From: Malurus cyaneus samueli | Taxonomy: Eukaryota; Chordata; Aves; Passeriformes; Maluridae | Assembly (NCBI GenBank): GCA_009741485.1 | Contig: CM019217.1 | Span: 44,550,873 to 44,614,872 of the forward strand | Length of the DNA: 64,000 nucleotides | Reading direction: 5' to 3' | In this document: positions 47,331 to 59,400 of the stretch, one piece after another | Numbering within the stretch: position 1 is the first letter of the stretch | Layout of the letters: the number at the start of each line of letters is the position of its first letter | Made by a program: the position numbers and the translations under genes | The notes under the pieces: model-generated | What the model was told of the DNA's origin: nothing | Databases searched by the model: none | What the model saw: only the letters and a program-made list of their open reading frames with translations

Positions 47331-48640
47331 GTATAAAGTTGGAGTTGAACTCCAAATTCTATATATGTGATTCTAAAAAAGCTATAAATTATTCAAAAAT
47401 ATCAGAGAATTTTTAACAAGAATTTAGAAGCAAAATCAGCAGGCAGCTTGTGGTGTATTCAAATGCTGCATTTTGGGGAATTTCCTCTAGCGAAATCTCT
47501 GAAATACTGTATTATTTGAACCTATTACAAAAATATCACAATGTATGTTGTCTGTGTCCAGATGTACGGTCTGGACAGCTGCAGAGGAGGGCAGTAGAAG
47601 TGCTATAGTCAATGTAGAACTTCTTCCACATCATCCTCTTTCATGTAATTTCCTCAAATTCACACAGACCTCTGGAAATTACTTCCAGGGAGCACATTTC
47701 TTTATCTTTCTGAAGGAAGGGGTATAAGGCCTCTGCATGTAAGCATTTTTATGGCAAAGACAACTGGTGAAGTTCTTTTATTTCTTCACAGGAGATAATG
47801 ATGTTCTTCAATAGCAAGCATGGAAAATTCTGCAGAATCCAGATTTGTACTGAACTGCAGCCAATATAAGGAAAGTTTGCTTACTTGCACAAAAGACAAC
47901 TGTTAGCTACTACAAGAAAGCATGGAGCCAGCTGGTAGCATACATAGCTCCAAAACAGAACAGGTAAGAGCACAGTATCATTTAAATACATCAAAGGAAT
48001 TTCCATAAACAAAAGCAAGACAAAACTGTAGAGAGAGAGAAATGGTGATCACTCAATGAAATCAAGAAGAGCCTCTGAATTACACTGCGAGACCAAGCTG
48101 ACAGCCCCAAAATCTGTGAGAAAAAAAAAAATGGTGTGACACAAGCACTTCTCCATTTCCCTTGGTGAGAAATATTCAGGATATTGAGTTACACCCACAG
48201 CCGGCATTGTAACAGGTAAACATCATTTTGGCAGCAGAGGTGACTTTTGTATGGGTTTATCCTTTCCTACTGGTCAGATCAGCAGCTGATTAACTCACGG
48301 GTCAGTTTCTGCTAAATCAGATGCGAAGACAAAAACATGAGGACTGCAGCTATTTTTTTCTCTTAGCTCTATGTCTCACTATATACTGCACAACGTATTT
48401 GCAGCACAAAAGTGGTTAACCCCCCAAAAGCTAAAATAGCATATGCCACATAACAGAGGTAGGTTTAGAAACTTGAGCAAAGTTTCTAAGTCTTGTTCCT
48501 CAGTTTTCTAAAGTTCAAGAACATTTAGAGTAAGGATATTTCTCCTGAAGACGTCTCTGATTTATTCAGTTTTAAATTTCTGCCAAGTAATTGGCTTTTT
48601 CTTCAGTTTCTGCATGTCAATTAAAAACACCAAAACAAAT
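47331..48640. other. Unique DNA, no gene seen
   Basis: A+T-rich sequence. A short purine-pyrimidine run 'gagagagag' lies near 48030, and an A11 run near 48121-48131. No gene is supported. Confidence 0.6.
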
Positions 48641-48663
48641 CCGCCCGCCCCCCCCTCCGCCCG
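48641..48663 (-). other. C-rich run; G-quadruplex motif on minus strand
   Basis: The plus strand is almost pure C with a few G: C3 at 48644-48646, C8 at 48648-48655 and C3 at 48660-48662. Read on the minus strand the runs are G3, G8 and G3 with loops of 4 and 1 bases. Because the G8 run can supply two G3 tracts, this fits the canonical G3+N1-7 quadruplex pattern. The CpG-bearing patch stands out sharply from the A+T-rich surroundings. Confidence 0.7.
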
Positions 48664-48884
48664 CAATTTGAGTCTTGCGATTCCTTAGTGAATCCCAAAG
48701 TACGTTGTTGTAAGAGAAGACCTAAAAACCTCTGAAGCCAGAGATCAGTTAATGTCGACATAGAGACAAGCAGCAAGATATTCTATAATATTTAAGTTGA
48801 AGCTGAAGCTGACAACTATCCCCAGCTCAAGAAGGCACATTCACAGAAAGCAGTTAAGTCCCAGATCACATTTGCATAGGGACA
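48664..48884. other. Unique DNA between C-rich run and CR1
   Basis: Nothing recognisable. Confidence 0.55.
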
Positions 48885-49035
48885 CGAGGAGCGTCCTTCC
48901 TTGGAGATATTCATCACTTTACTGAACAAAGCCCAAACCAACCTGATCCAGCCTTTGCACTGGCCCTGGACTGAGCAGCAGCTTTGTCCATTTGACCTTC
49001 AGCAGTGCCTCCCAATCTGAATATTTTTAAGATGT
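48885..49035 (+). mobile_element. CR1 LINE 3'-end fragment, decayed
   Basis: Plus-strand CR1 3' end. It shows 'ccttccttggagatattca', 'aacaaagcccaaaccaacct', 'gatccagcctttgcactggc', 'tttgtccatttgaccttcag' and a terminal 'tgcctcccaatctgaatatt', collinear with the CR1 ending 'tttggactagatgaccttcagaggtcccttccaacctgaa'. It is short and 5'-truncated. The minus-strand frame at 48914-49111 is antisense to it. Confidence 0.75.
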
Positions 49036-51761
49036 ATTTTCTCAACGCATAAACCTCCATTAAATACAAGTGCAAACCATAATGATGCTGGATGACTAGA
49101 GATGCAGTCACACACTCTGCAGTTCTATTCCATCATGATTTTGTGTGTTAAGAGCCTTGCCCAGTACTCTGGAATTGGCAGCTCACTATAAAACACAATG
49201 TACATTTTCATGATTGTGGAGAAGCTATAGGACAGCCTGTATCTACATCTAAGAGTGATTATATGAGTATTAGTAATATTTTACCTCTGCAGAGTTGGAA
49301 CAACTTAGAATGCTTATTGTCAATCCTGACTTCAGAGAAGGACCTTCACTGCCTACAGGAAAATCTGCATTTATGCAGCCATGCAAAATTAGCATTCAGA
49401 AGACATCTGAGACTCTCCTAGCTATTTACTAGGTAGCTACCTTTTCCTGAATCATCATGCTGCTGCAGCAGAGCTTCCCTGACTGTGGACAAAATCTAGC
49501 CCGGAAAAATTGCAGGAAATTTGCTTTTCTCAAGGCCAAGCCTGAATTCTGCACCATAATCTCAAAACACTGTTTGGCAGAAAAGAAACATGGTTTGAAA
49601 ATCACCCCTAAAGAGGGAAAAAATCAATAAGTTTAGATTCATATTTTTACAGAATTTGTGCAAATTCATGTCAGTTAATGAGGCTGAGCTGGTGTAAATC
49701 AGATGAGGAGAATCTAGTCCCCAAGAGTATCACTTTCAAAATGTAATGTATCGTGTATTTATCAGAGCAGGACTCCATTTTGCTAATGTTTGTTTATTCT
49801 GTTACCACAGCGTTTAGCAAACTGTTTTCATGTACAAGACATTTAGTGTTATTGCTTGTTAGAATGTATGTATATGGAGCTGTAAGAGAGCTCAGTTTGC
49901 TAAAACTAGTTAGGTGTGTTCTGTAATTTTATCATGGATCGCTCATAGAGCAGTAAAGCTGCAGCCCGTGAGCATGATTCAAAGAAAGGAATAACTGTAT
50001 AACATGAAAATGTTGAAGAATGCTGCACTGGTACTGAGAAACTGCAGTTCCAAACAGTGTTAGGGCCTTGGGAAAACACCCCTGGTAGATTTAATGACAC
50101 CGTCTCTGATCATCTCTTTTTCCTCTAAAGATCCTCCCTGAACGGTTTTTCTCTAGATATTTTTTAAGTTGAATCCTTCACAAAGGTCCTTTCAAAGGTC
50201 AGCCCTTTATGCCACAACTCTCCCAAGCCCTCTAATTGCAAAACCTGCTGCACAAAGGTCCATCAGCACGGAGGCACTTTGATTCCCTACCACTTCAGAT
50301 CTCCATCTCCCAGTGGCATATGTACATACCTCACTTATTTCCCTGGTAACTTCCATAGTTTGTGACTACCTTCGGAAGCACAGTGTCCCCTTCACCTCCA
50401 GGGAAAGATGCTAAAGGATATCTTGCTTTTTCTAAGCATTTCCCAGCATGTGATGAAGTATATCTATAGCCCTTACTTTTTGTCAGGTACTCATACAGAA
50501 TCCAAAACTCAGAAGACAAATAACTGCTAGGCTGCAAAGTGAGGGAAGAGGACAAGAAAGGCAGTAGCTCCTCATTCTTCCCAAACATAAGGGAAGATCA
50601 ATCACTGTCTACTGGAATTTAGAATATTTTTAAAAAAGGAAAATACTACCTTTATACCTGTAGCCCATTTTGTCAGCTTCTTACATCAGCTATTTTTGCC
50701 ATCTCCCCTTGCATAATTCTCCCATCGCTATAAATATTTTTTGAAGTCTATTAAGACTATTATACTGAAAAAAAAATAGAATAACCTTATAATTTAAGAC
50801 ATAAGTTGCTGTATTTTTGGAAACCAAATAGATTCATTAGAGGCATACATTAACCAATATGCTCTGATCTTTCTGCAATTACCTCTTCTTCAGAAAACCA
50901 TGATGAAGGTCTTAATAAAAACTGGTTCCTATATGCTAAAGCATTCATTCTTGTGAAGTGGAAATTACCTTATCCCAAAGAAGAAGAATAGAGTGTAGGA
51001 CATAATGAATTACCTTTGGTAGAAAAAGCTTCTTGCAAAAGCATCAGGAAATTAAGATACCTGACATAGTGTCTGCTGTCGCTTTTTATGAATGAACTTG
51101 TTCTATTGGTTTAATTTTCTTTTCTCCAGTTTCTTTTATTGCAATAGGAAAATGACATATATCCTGCAGGTTTCCAAAATTTCTTCAGCTTAAAGCAAAC
51201 ATAGATTAATGGTCCGGGACACCTTAGGGCTCATTTGCATTCTTCCAAGATAAATCCCATGTATATTTTTAGCATCATGCCAATAATTGTGTGGAACACC
51301 AGGAAGTTAACAGCAAGAGAAAAGCCTGAACGAAAAACCTAATGTCAGGTTTCTCTCAGGTCTGGATACACGTTCAAATTTTATATATTTTCATATCTTT
51401 TCAATTAATCAAAACAAATCCTACAGTAAATTAATGGCAATTCAAAATTATTACAGGTGGTAAATGATTGAGAGGACAACCTCTTGTTCATATAACACAC
51501 TTTTTGTTTTCAGAGCACCGTCAGGGCTTTCTGATGGCAAATAAGACACATAAACTCAAGAACAAATGTCAAAAATACAGAAAATCAGTTGTGCAATTCT
51601 ATATAATTATTAAAAACCTCTGAAGAAGTCAAAACTGAACTCATGCATGCAGCAAATTTTAAAGCACGTGCAAGAAGTGCGGAAAACTGTGTGCTCCTTT
51701 AGTCTTTGTGAATTGAAGGTAGTTCACAGTCTGCTTTGGAGCACAAATATCTAGTCATTAC
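49036..51761. other. Unique DNA, no gene seen
   Basis: Frames of 60-85 codons (49906-50100, 50331-50588, both minus) lack recognisable domains. Nothing else is notable. Confidence 0.6.
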
Positions 51762-51843
51762 ATGTTTTCCATAGTACTCATCTTTGCTTTCTTACTCTTC
51801 CATATTAGGGAAGTTTCGCAAGTGTGACTTATTCTGAACTGTG
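51762..51843 (+). repeat. 82-bp duplicated segment, copy 1
   Basis: This segment recurs with the same orientation and length at 52491-52572. By direct comparison the copies differ at 4 of 82 positions, all single-base substitutions with no gaps. The boundaries are sharp: flanks on both sides are unrelated. The segment contains a pyrimidine tract ending 'ccatattag' at 51808, resembling a splice acceptor. The copy number outside this window is unknown, so it could be a local duplication or two copies of an unrecognised interspersed repeat. Confidence 0.9.
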
Positions 51844-52490
51844 TTTAGGGCTCAAAGTTATGGGTGTTTAGAAACATAATTTTCAAAGTCACATTGCTTT
51901 ATGACTGCTCATATGTCTAAAGACTAATTAACTGTGACAAGCTGACCATTAGGGAAAAGCATTCATACACAGGATGACAGATGTTTTAACACAAATATAA
52001 TGCCAACTTAGGAATATAGATGACAGGTTTAAGTTTCAATTCATTAGAGCTGTTTCAGACTACAGTAATCATTTTCAAACTGATGAACCCTGTTAAACTA
52101 GGAACACAGTATTCCTTATTTTAAACAGTGATTCCACTCTCAAAATTAAGTGATTTAATAAGAAGCTATTACTTTTGTGCACTGCAACCTGTTCCCTTTC
52201 TCTATTCAGCCTTGACCAAACAAAGATTTTACAGCTTTTATTTTCATTTACCTAGAAAGTGAGACACAACCAAAAAGCAAAAACAGAGGAATTCATTTCA
52301 ATCATTTTTGCAACTAGCCACATAAAATAATCCCCAGTTTTACAATACTTAATTCTAATGGCACACAAAATTGAGCTTACATTTCTATTTCAGAAATAAA
52401 CCTGGAATATTTGAGGACAGAGAAAAACCAAGCAAACTACATGCATTATTTATTTCCCTTTCATTTGCATCCTTCATACCAAGGAAATGA
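51844..52490. other. Spacer between the 82-bp copies
   Basis: Unique A+T-rich sequence with no visible repeat relationship to the duplicated segment and no gene. Confidence 0.6.
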
Positions 52491-52572
52491 ATGTTTTCCA
52501 TAGTACTCATCTTTGCTTCCTTACTCTTCTGTATTAGGGAAGTTTTGCAAGTGTGACTTATTCTGAACTGTG
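52491..52572 (+). repeat. 82-bp duplicated segment, copy 2
   Basis: Second copy of the segment at 51762-51843, differing at four positions. Its acceptor-like tract ends at 52537 ('tctgtattag'). About 75 bases downstream, near 52610-52622, 'cctggtgggtatgt' resembles a splice donor. The intervening bases contain stops in all three frames, so any exon here would be non-coding. Confidence 0.9.
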
Positions 52573-52916
52573 GACTATTCTGGAAGCTTGAGAGCTGTTG
52601 GAACAGCCTGGTGGGTATGTGTTTAAGATGCCTCTGACACAAATGTCACAGCCTGGCATCTGTAATACCACTAGCCCAGCTCGTGCCATAAATTCCAGTA
52701 GCTTTCTAAGGAAATTTTACAGAACCCAGCATCTATTGTAAGAAAGCCATAGTTGCATATTTTCTTTAAATGCAGTAGCTAATTTCATGTCCAGAAACTA
52801 CAGGCATGACTGTAAAAATATCGTGAGTAGCCTAGGCCACATTACACTTTCATAAAGATGTACAGGGAGGAGCATTTTATGGCTACTGCTTCTTGTGTGG
52901 AGCGCATTTCTCTTAT
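52573..52916. other. Unique DNA, no gene seen
   Basis: Apart from the donor-like word near 52610-52622, nothing is recognisable. Confidence 0.55.
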
Positions 52917-52986
52917 TATTTTGATTTGGAGGGGATTTTTTGTGGGTTGAGCTTTTGTTTGTGTTGTTGGTTTTATTTTATTTTTC
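52917..52986. repeat. T/G-rich low-complexity tract
   Basis: About 70 bases of T with G clusters and almost no C on the plus strand. Same class as the tracts at 34.3, 43.6 and 55.7 kb. Confidence 0.7.
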
Positions 52987-55725
52987 AATTAAATGTTTTC
53001 ATGGCCAACTAAATGGCAGCTTTCCAGCATGAAAGACTGCCCTCACCTTTTTCCTAGGCAAGGAAAATAAAATATAACAAGCAAGTTTCATTTGTTGAAC
53101 CTCATAAATAGATTCCCAGCACCAGTCCATTGCCATGCATCAGAACATAATCTGAATCTAACAAAACTAACTTCCAGATTAGTATTTATCCATCCAGATT
53201 AATTATCCATCAGTCATCTCAAGCCTTAGACATACAAGCATTCCATAAGATTTCTAGCCACAAGTTTGTACCACAAAAATAAAATTTTTAAAGCTCCCCT
53301 TCTTGCAACTGCTGTTACATGGTAAGAGCTCATAACACCCCTACAAGTGCAAAAAAAGAGCTTGGGTTGCCACACCATTTCTCCTACAGTCCCTGAGACA
53401 TATCAGATATAGATTAAATTTCAATACAACCTAATGTTTTGGGGGGTTTTGTTTGCTTGTTTTTAAGAAACACATCTGAGATGCAGACCCAACACCATCT
53501 CCTTTACGGGCCAACGTGCAAAACACAGAGCAGGAGAGAAAATCTTGCAGTGTGTCAAGATTGGCACAGTGGAATGTATTCTTAGATATCCCTGGTGGTC
53601 AAGAAGAGTAATCCTTCATATTGTTTTCTTACATTGAGATTACTCTAAAGCAAAAGGAGAGGAAATTAGTTTTCTTAATTGGTCTACCGTAAATGCACAT
53701 TTTGTTCAATGCAGTAGCTCCTGCTTTCCCCCACTAAGGCCAGATTCAGCCCTAAAATGTTCATGTCCATCGGCGTATGGACTTTACTCTAAGTCTAGTA
53801 TTTTTGTTCACTCCTTTAAGCCTGTATCTAAAAGTCATCGGGGAAAAAAGCTAAAGAACTCCGCTTAACCAATATGAATTTAACTTGTGGTATTTCACAC
53901 TGCCGCTTTAATCCTTCTGAAAAATGTTACATATTTCGGGTCTGGAAAAGTCAATGGTATTGGCATCAATGTGTAGTAAGTAATACTACTGCCATCTATG
54001 CTTTTGATAGTTCCTTAAATATATGTTCCTTTTTATGGAGTCTGGTATCCATGCAATATGCAGGGACTATCTAAATACTGCACAACAGTAGTGACAGTAA
54101 CAGTGACAGTAACAGCTACTTACATAGGCTTAAACATTTTTTTAAAGCTTTTTTACTCTGTGTAATTCCAAACAGCAGAAAGTTGAGGTAACGTGACAAC
54201 TTCCATACACTGCAGCAACGCTGAGACTCTGAACTCCTCTTGGAGGGAGAAAGATATGCAGAAGCAAAGCATAAAAGGAAGAGAAGCAGGGAATAAAAAC
54301 AGCTCCCCTGGAATATTTATTATCATTTTAGTTAATTATGGGACTTCTCTGAGTAGCTTATTTTCTCCAGATCATCATATTTAATAGCACTCAACACACA
54401 GTCCTTCCTAAAATTCTCTCAACTACTTTTTTACTAGTTCTATAAGTGTTTGGAATGTTCGAAAATTCTCTGACAATTAATTAAATCTAAAAATGTAACT
54501 AGTCATAGTGTAACAAAAAACAACAAAAAAACAAAGCCACATCCATTTAAGTGTTCAAAATGAAGAATTTTCTAATTTATGTGGTATGGAAACCAATGAG
54601 TGATCTTTCCCTGGAAACTTTTTATCTTCTTTTTCTAATATTACAGGTCTATGTCACATTTTCCAATGCTGACTCTTTTCTAGCAAGAGCAGCTTTAGTC
54701 TCTGCTCCTTTAAAAATTATTCCAACTACTTCTTAATCAACTCCAATTCTACTGCATGTTTTTCAGAGTTAAGAAGAGTTAAGTACACTTTTACTTCATC
54801 CCATTTCCAGCTCATTCATAAATGTTTTAAATGGCAAACCCTCAGACTCAAAATGCTAGAAGGAAGTTTCTCAGTTACCTCTCTCCATCGTGAAAGCTGG
54901 CTATTTTTACCTCAACTTCATTATCTGCCTTTAAGTAACTATTCAACCACAGGAAGACCTTTCCACTTATTTCATCAAGCTTAATTTCTTCAAGAGTTGT
55001 TTATGAGGGCTCTTCTCAGAAGACCTTCGAAGAATCTCAGGATACTGCACTAAGCAGAGCACACATATTCATGCTCATTGACAATTCTAAAACTCTAGGG
55101 GGAAAAAAAAAATCTGGCTGATTAGTGAAGTATAACATTTCTTCAAGGTGTGTGTGGGATAAAACAAATCCCTTCTATAAACATCTTTAAATTAATTTTA
55201 TTTAATAAACATAGCTAATTTATTTTCTACTAACATGACCAGAAGAGAAGGCCAAGCTTCTGGGAGTTTTTTGTTACAGACCCTCAAAATTCTGCATAAA
55301 TTTTCACATTCTCAGGCCACTTTAAGTACCAGATTTCACCTCTTCACTCAGTAATTTCATGACTGAGAGATCTCTTAAAACCCTTGATTGAATAGCGTCC
55401 ACCCTTGAGATTTGTAAATACGAATTTTATATTTTCTTAATTTGTAAAATTACATGTTACTGCTAAAACCTCTCTCAATGACAGCTCAACAGGAGTAGTT
55501 CCTCAGACCTACCTCATGTAAGCAAAAGTTCCAGTGTGAGAATGTGTCTATACTGTCCTAACAATGGAAGTGAATTGCAGGGCTCCCCAACGCGGCTACA
55601 GACACTGGAATGTGAATATCATCTTCTATATCTTAGATTAAAACCGACTCCACCTCTACCTCCTATTACTCATTGGGCTGCAGTTTGTTCTCTTTGATCC
55701 AAATGCCAGAGTATTCTGATTTTCC
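52987..55725. other. Unique DNA; 12-bp tandem pair
   Basis: No gene seen. The 12-mer 'agtgacagtaac' is repeated in tandem at 54090-54113. An A/C-rich scrap lies near 54514-54535. Short frames lack recognisable domains. Confidence 0.6.
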
Positions 55726-55893
55726 GTAGGGTTTTTTTGGTATATAAGGGTTTGGATAGGTTGAGGTTTTTTTTATAGAAGGCTGATGTTTGGGTTTTTG
55801 GTTGGCTTTTTTTCAGGGGTTTTGGTTTGGTTTGAGATGAGGGCTTTCAATGTTTGTTTCTTTTTTTTCTTTTTTGTTTTATGTTTTGTTTTA
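55726..55893. repeat. Long T/G-rich low-complexity tract
   Basis: About 170 bases dominated by T with many GG and GGG clusters ('ggggttttggtttggtttg'), then a T/C-rich end. It is the longest of the strand-asymmetric tracts in the window. The complementary A/C type appears about 170 bases further on (56064-56110). There is no clear unit length. Confidence 0.75.
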
Positions 55894-56399
55894 GACAGCA
55901 TATTGTACACATGAGGCAAGCAAAATTACAAGAATAATATAACCACCACATCTTCTGACTTCAGTTACAGGTGTATAGTTTCAGAACAATATTAACTCTC
56001 GTAGAATTTCTCTAAATTTTCATTGGTATAATTAAGGCCAAAGTTTAGGACTACCAAAATTTTTTTTTTTAAAGCAAACCCAAAACAAACAACCAAAACC
56101 AAACAACAATCATACAATGAATTCCAAACTTTACATAACCTAATAAAATTATCTTTGTATTAAGATGATCGTTCTGGCCTTTCGATCTTAAAAGTATAAT
56201 TCTCTCATATCTTATCTTCTCAAGCTTTGAAATAAAAAACATCTGATCCGCCCCACAAATAGTCACAATCAACTTATACGTCCGTATTTAAAAACATATT
56301 CATTGAAGCCCTACGCAATCAAGGTGGGAGAGCTGTGTGGAACTAACATGGAAATCCTACACCACTGCCCCATTTCAGTCATTTCACAGCTGAAGGCTT
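55894..56399. other. Unique DNA with A/C-rich patch
   Basis: An A/C-rich patch lies at about 56064-56110, opposite in strand to the preceding T/G tract. The short minus-strand frame at 56069-56272 runs through it and is not a gene. Confidence 0.55.
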
Positions 56400-56650
56400 C
56401 AGAGAATCACACGAAGGTTTGGGTTGGAAGGGACTGTAAAGATCATCCAGTTCCAACCCCCCTGCCGTGGGCTAGGATGCCACCCACGAGGTCAGGCTGC
56501 TCAAAGCCCCATTTAATGGAGCCTTGAACATTTGGAGGCATGGAACACCCACAACTTCTCTGGGCAACTCTGCCAATGTCTGACCATTCTGACAGTGAAG
56601 AATGTCTTCCTTATAACTTTTCTTCCTTTTATCTGAGTTTTATAAGTATA
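56400..56650 (-). mobile_element. CR1 LINE 3'-end fragment, minus strand
   Basis: A clear reversed CR1 3' end. On the plus strand it begins 'agagaatcacacgaaggttt', then 'gggttggaagggactgtaaa', 'gatcatccagttccaacccc' and 'cctgccgtgggctaggatgc', continuing through 'aggtcaggctgctcaaagcc' to 'agaatgtcttccttataact'. The 5' truncation lies near 56650. Plus-strand frames at 56303-56527 and 56540-56779 overlap it and are not host genes. Confidence 0.92.
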
Positions 56651-58939
56651 CTCATTTTTTTTCAGAGCACACATCCCAGGATGATCACCCTTGAGCTGCA
56701 ATTCCTTTTATTTTGCACAGAATTAAGGATAAGGAGGAAAGAAGGTCTCACATACAGCCTAAATCTTAATGACCAATAAAAATGAAAGTTACAAACCAAA
56801 TAGTAGTTGCAGGTGTTCTCCCTCCTGAGACCAGAACTTTGGCTGTGACAAAAACGTAAGAACGACCTATGAGGCATATGAGGCACTTTCTTCTTCCTCT
56901 AAACTTTGCTAGCATTTCTTCCAATGCAAGAGTACTGTGCCCCCGGAGCATAATTATTTCAATACTCCTTTTAAATCACTGCAGTTATACATCTTTTACT
57001 CAGCTGAGCTCCACATAAACACTCAGCTGTTACCCTTGCATAGATTGCATTGGGAGCAAAATTCTTTGCTAGAAACTGTATTCAGGAACATCTGAAATTA
57101 TTGTCAGCATTCAAAAGAGGCTGTTCTACAAATTTCTGAATCACTGCATTAAAAAACTGCATTCTTGTTCCTGTTTCTTACCCATTACTGTTTGTATTTT
57201 CTAATTCTACCAATTACATGTATTAAAGAACATTGTAGTTTAAAACACAATTGCTTAAATTCAATTGCATCAGCAGTTGAATGATCTCTCAAAATTTTTG
57301 GAGTCAGAGGTAAAAAAGTTTAGGTATTTTTCAGACAAATTGGCAAGGGATTAATTAAATTCCCAACACTTTCATTTGCTTGTTTTGAACCCAGATAAAC
57401 TTTTGTTCTTTTCAGTTGACTTGCCTTCTAGCACTCACAAATGGAAAGAGATCAACATCATTAGCATTCTTCGTACCTCAACAATATATTAACACACTTT
57501 CCTTACTGTGTGCACAGAATTTTTATATACATCTTGAGGATTATATAGTAGTACATTATATTTCTGCAGGAGTTTTATGAAGGTAAAAGCAAATAAAGGG
57601 GAGGGAACATGACTTTTGTAATTGCATAGCATCTTAGGCAATTCTTCTTTTTGTCTTAGAATTTATTATTAAAATTGCTAATAGGCCAGATCCACATCCC
57701 ATTGTGGCAAAAGCAATTGCTGCAAACATCAATAGGAATAGAAGTGTTGAATTTTGTGTAAGAATATTTTATGAAAGATCATAGCTTATAAACATGCTTT
57801 TATATTGTTCCTTATGCACTTATGCTCAAGCTCATGTGAAATCGTCTTTTTATTTATTTATTAGAAACTAACTAGCTTCCGTGGCTTTTTCTGGAATATT
57901 TGGAACTTCCTGTCAAATCTGTACCCCAAGCCGATTTTGTTGTACTAGCTATAAGTATGGTACTCTGACCACTACACATATTGTGAGGCCAAAGCAATAG
58001 GACAGATAGAAGGAAAGGAGGCATTTATGTCCCATCCCCCCCACTACTCTCCAGTTAAGAAATACAGCTAATACTGATTTTTCAGAGTTTCTTGTGTCTC
58101 TTATCCTCAGGGAATAAATTACTGCTTTTCTCAGAAACTAAAACCAATCCTCAAGACTACAGAACTCTGAATTTCCTGATGCTTTTTCCTTCTCAAAGCT
58201 TTTTCCTGTGTGTGCGTAATAGAGGGATGCCCTTCCCTCCACTTTCTCTGACAAGGCAGGCATTAAAAGGCAATTCTGAACAATTCTTCATATTGTAGAG
58301 CTAAGCTTTTTAGTAAAAGGAAAAACATAAGCAGCTCACAAAATAAAATCTATAAGGCTAGTGTCTCACTGACTTGGTTTAAAACTGCATAGTGACAAAG
58401 GCTCTCACTGCAGAACTTTTTTTTACAGTAGTGTATACATGTATAAAAATACAGACAAGACCGAAATGAACGCTAAAAAAATAGTCAACTAGAATATTTG
58501 GAAAAATAAACTACATGCAGGGTGTGCTCTGAGTATCCAAGTACTTCATCACAAGGTAAGCACAAGGTTAGCTGAAATAAAGACAATAGTCCTCAGAAGT
58601 TTTCCCTACAGACCAATAATTTGTCAGCACAAATGACATTACTGTTCAGAGGATGCTGAGGTTGATATTTGTCATTCTCCAATGGGCAAAGAAGACAAGG
58701 TTAATGCTTGGGATCTGGTCCTCCATGTAAGAACTCCGTGCTCCCTCCACAATATAGTGTCTTAACCAATGGACTTTATGGCCACGTTTGTCATCTGTTT
58801 CTGAGCCTGAACCTTTTAATCCTGGAGCTGAAACAATTCCCTCTGCCTGCAATATCTGAGGCACATATATTCCCATGCTATAAAACCCAAAATTTCCTGC
58901 TAAACTTACTCCAGTGTCTGTGAGGATAAACTCTGCTTG
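56651..58939. other. Unique A+T-rich DNA, no gene seen
   Basis: Frames of 60-76 codons occur on both strands without recognisable domains. No repeats of note. Confidence 0.6.
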
Positions 58940-59400
58940 AAGTGGCTGTATCCATGGACCTGCTGGAGCAAATCCAGAGGAGGGCCATGAAGGTGATCAG
59001 AGGGCTCCAGTGAAAGTACACTGGGGCTGCTCAGCCTGGAGAAGAGAAGGCTCATGGGACACCTTAGAGCAGCTTCCAGTACCTAAAGAAAGGCTATAAG
59101 ACAGCCAGAGAGGGAATTTTTATAAGGATTAGGAGAAGGTGGCTTTAAACCGAAAGAGGGTAATTTAGATTTAATATTGGGAAGAAATTCTTCACAGTGA
59201 GGATGGTGAGGCACTGGAAGAGATTGTCCTGAAGTTGTGGATGCCCCATCCTGGCAAGAGTTCAAGGCCAGGTTGGACTGGGCTTTGAGCAACCCAGAGT
59301 AGGGCAAGGCTCCCTGCCAATAATGGGGTAGTTCAAACTCAATGATCTTTAAGTCCCTTCCAGACCAAACCATTTTATATAATTCTATGATTTTATAAAT
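58940..59400 (+). mobile_element. CR1 LINE fragment, best-preserved 3' ~460 bp
   Basis: The longest clear CR1 piece. It shows 'gacctgctggagcaaatcca', 'gaggagggccatgaaggtga', 'gctcagcctggagaagagaa', 'attgggaagaaattcttcac', 'gttcaaggccaggttggact', 'gatctttaagtcccttccag' and a terminus with 'aattctatgattttat', the degenerate terminal repeat of CR1. The coordinates match the last 460 bases of the element and include no reverse-transcriptase coding sequence. The 123-codon minus-strand frame at 59083-59454 is antisense to it. Confidence 0.93.

Noticed and set aside
47545..47610. CR1-like 'cagctgcagaggagggcag' stretch
   Set aside because: Only a short word matches; the flanks do not follow the CR1 order.
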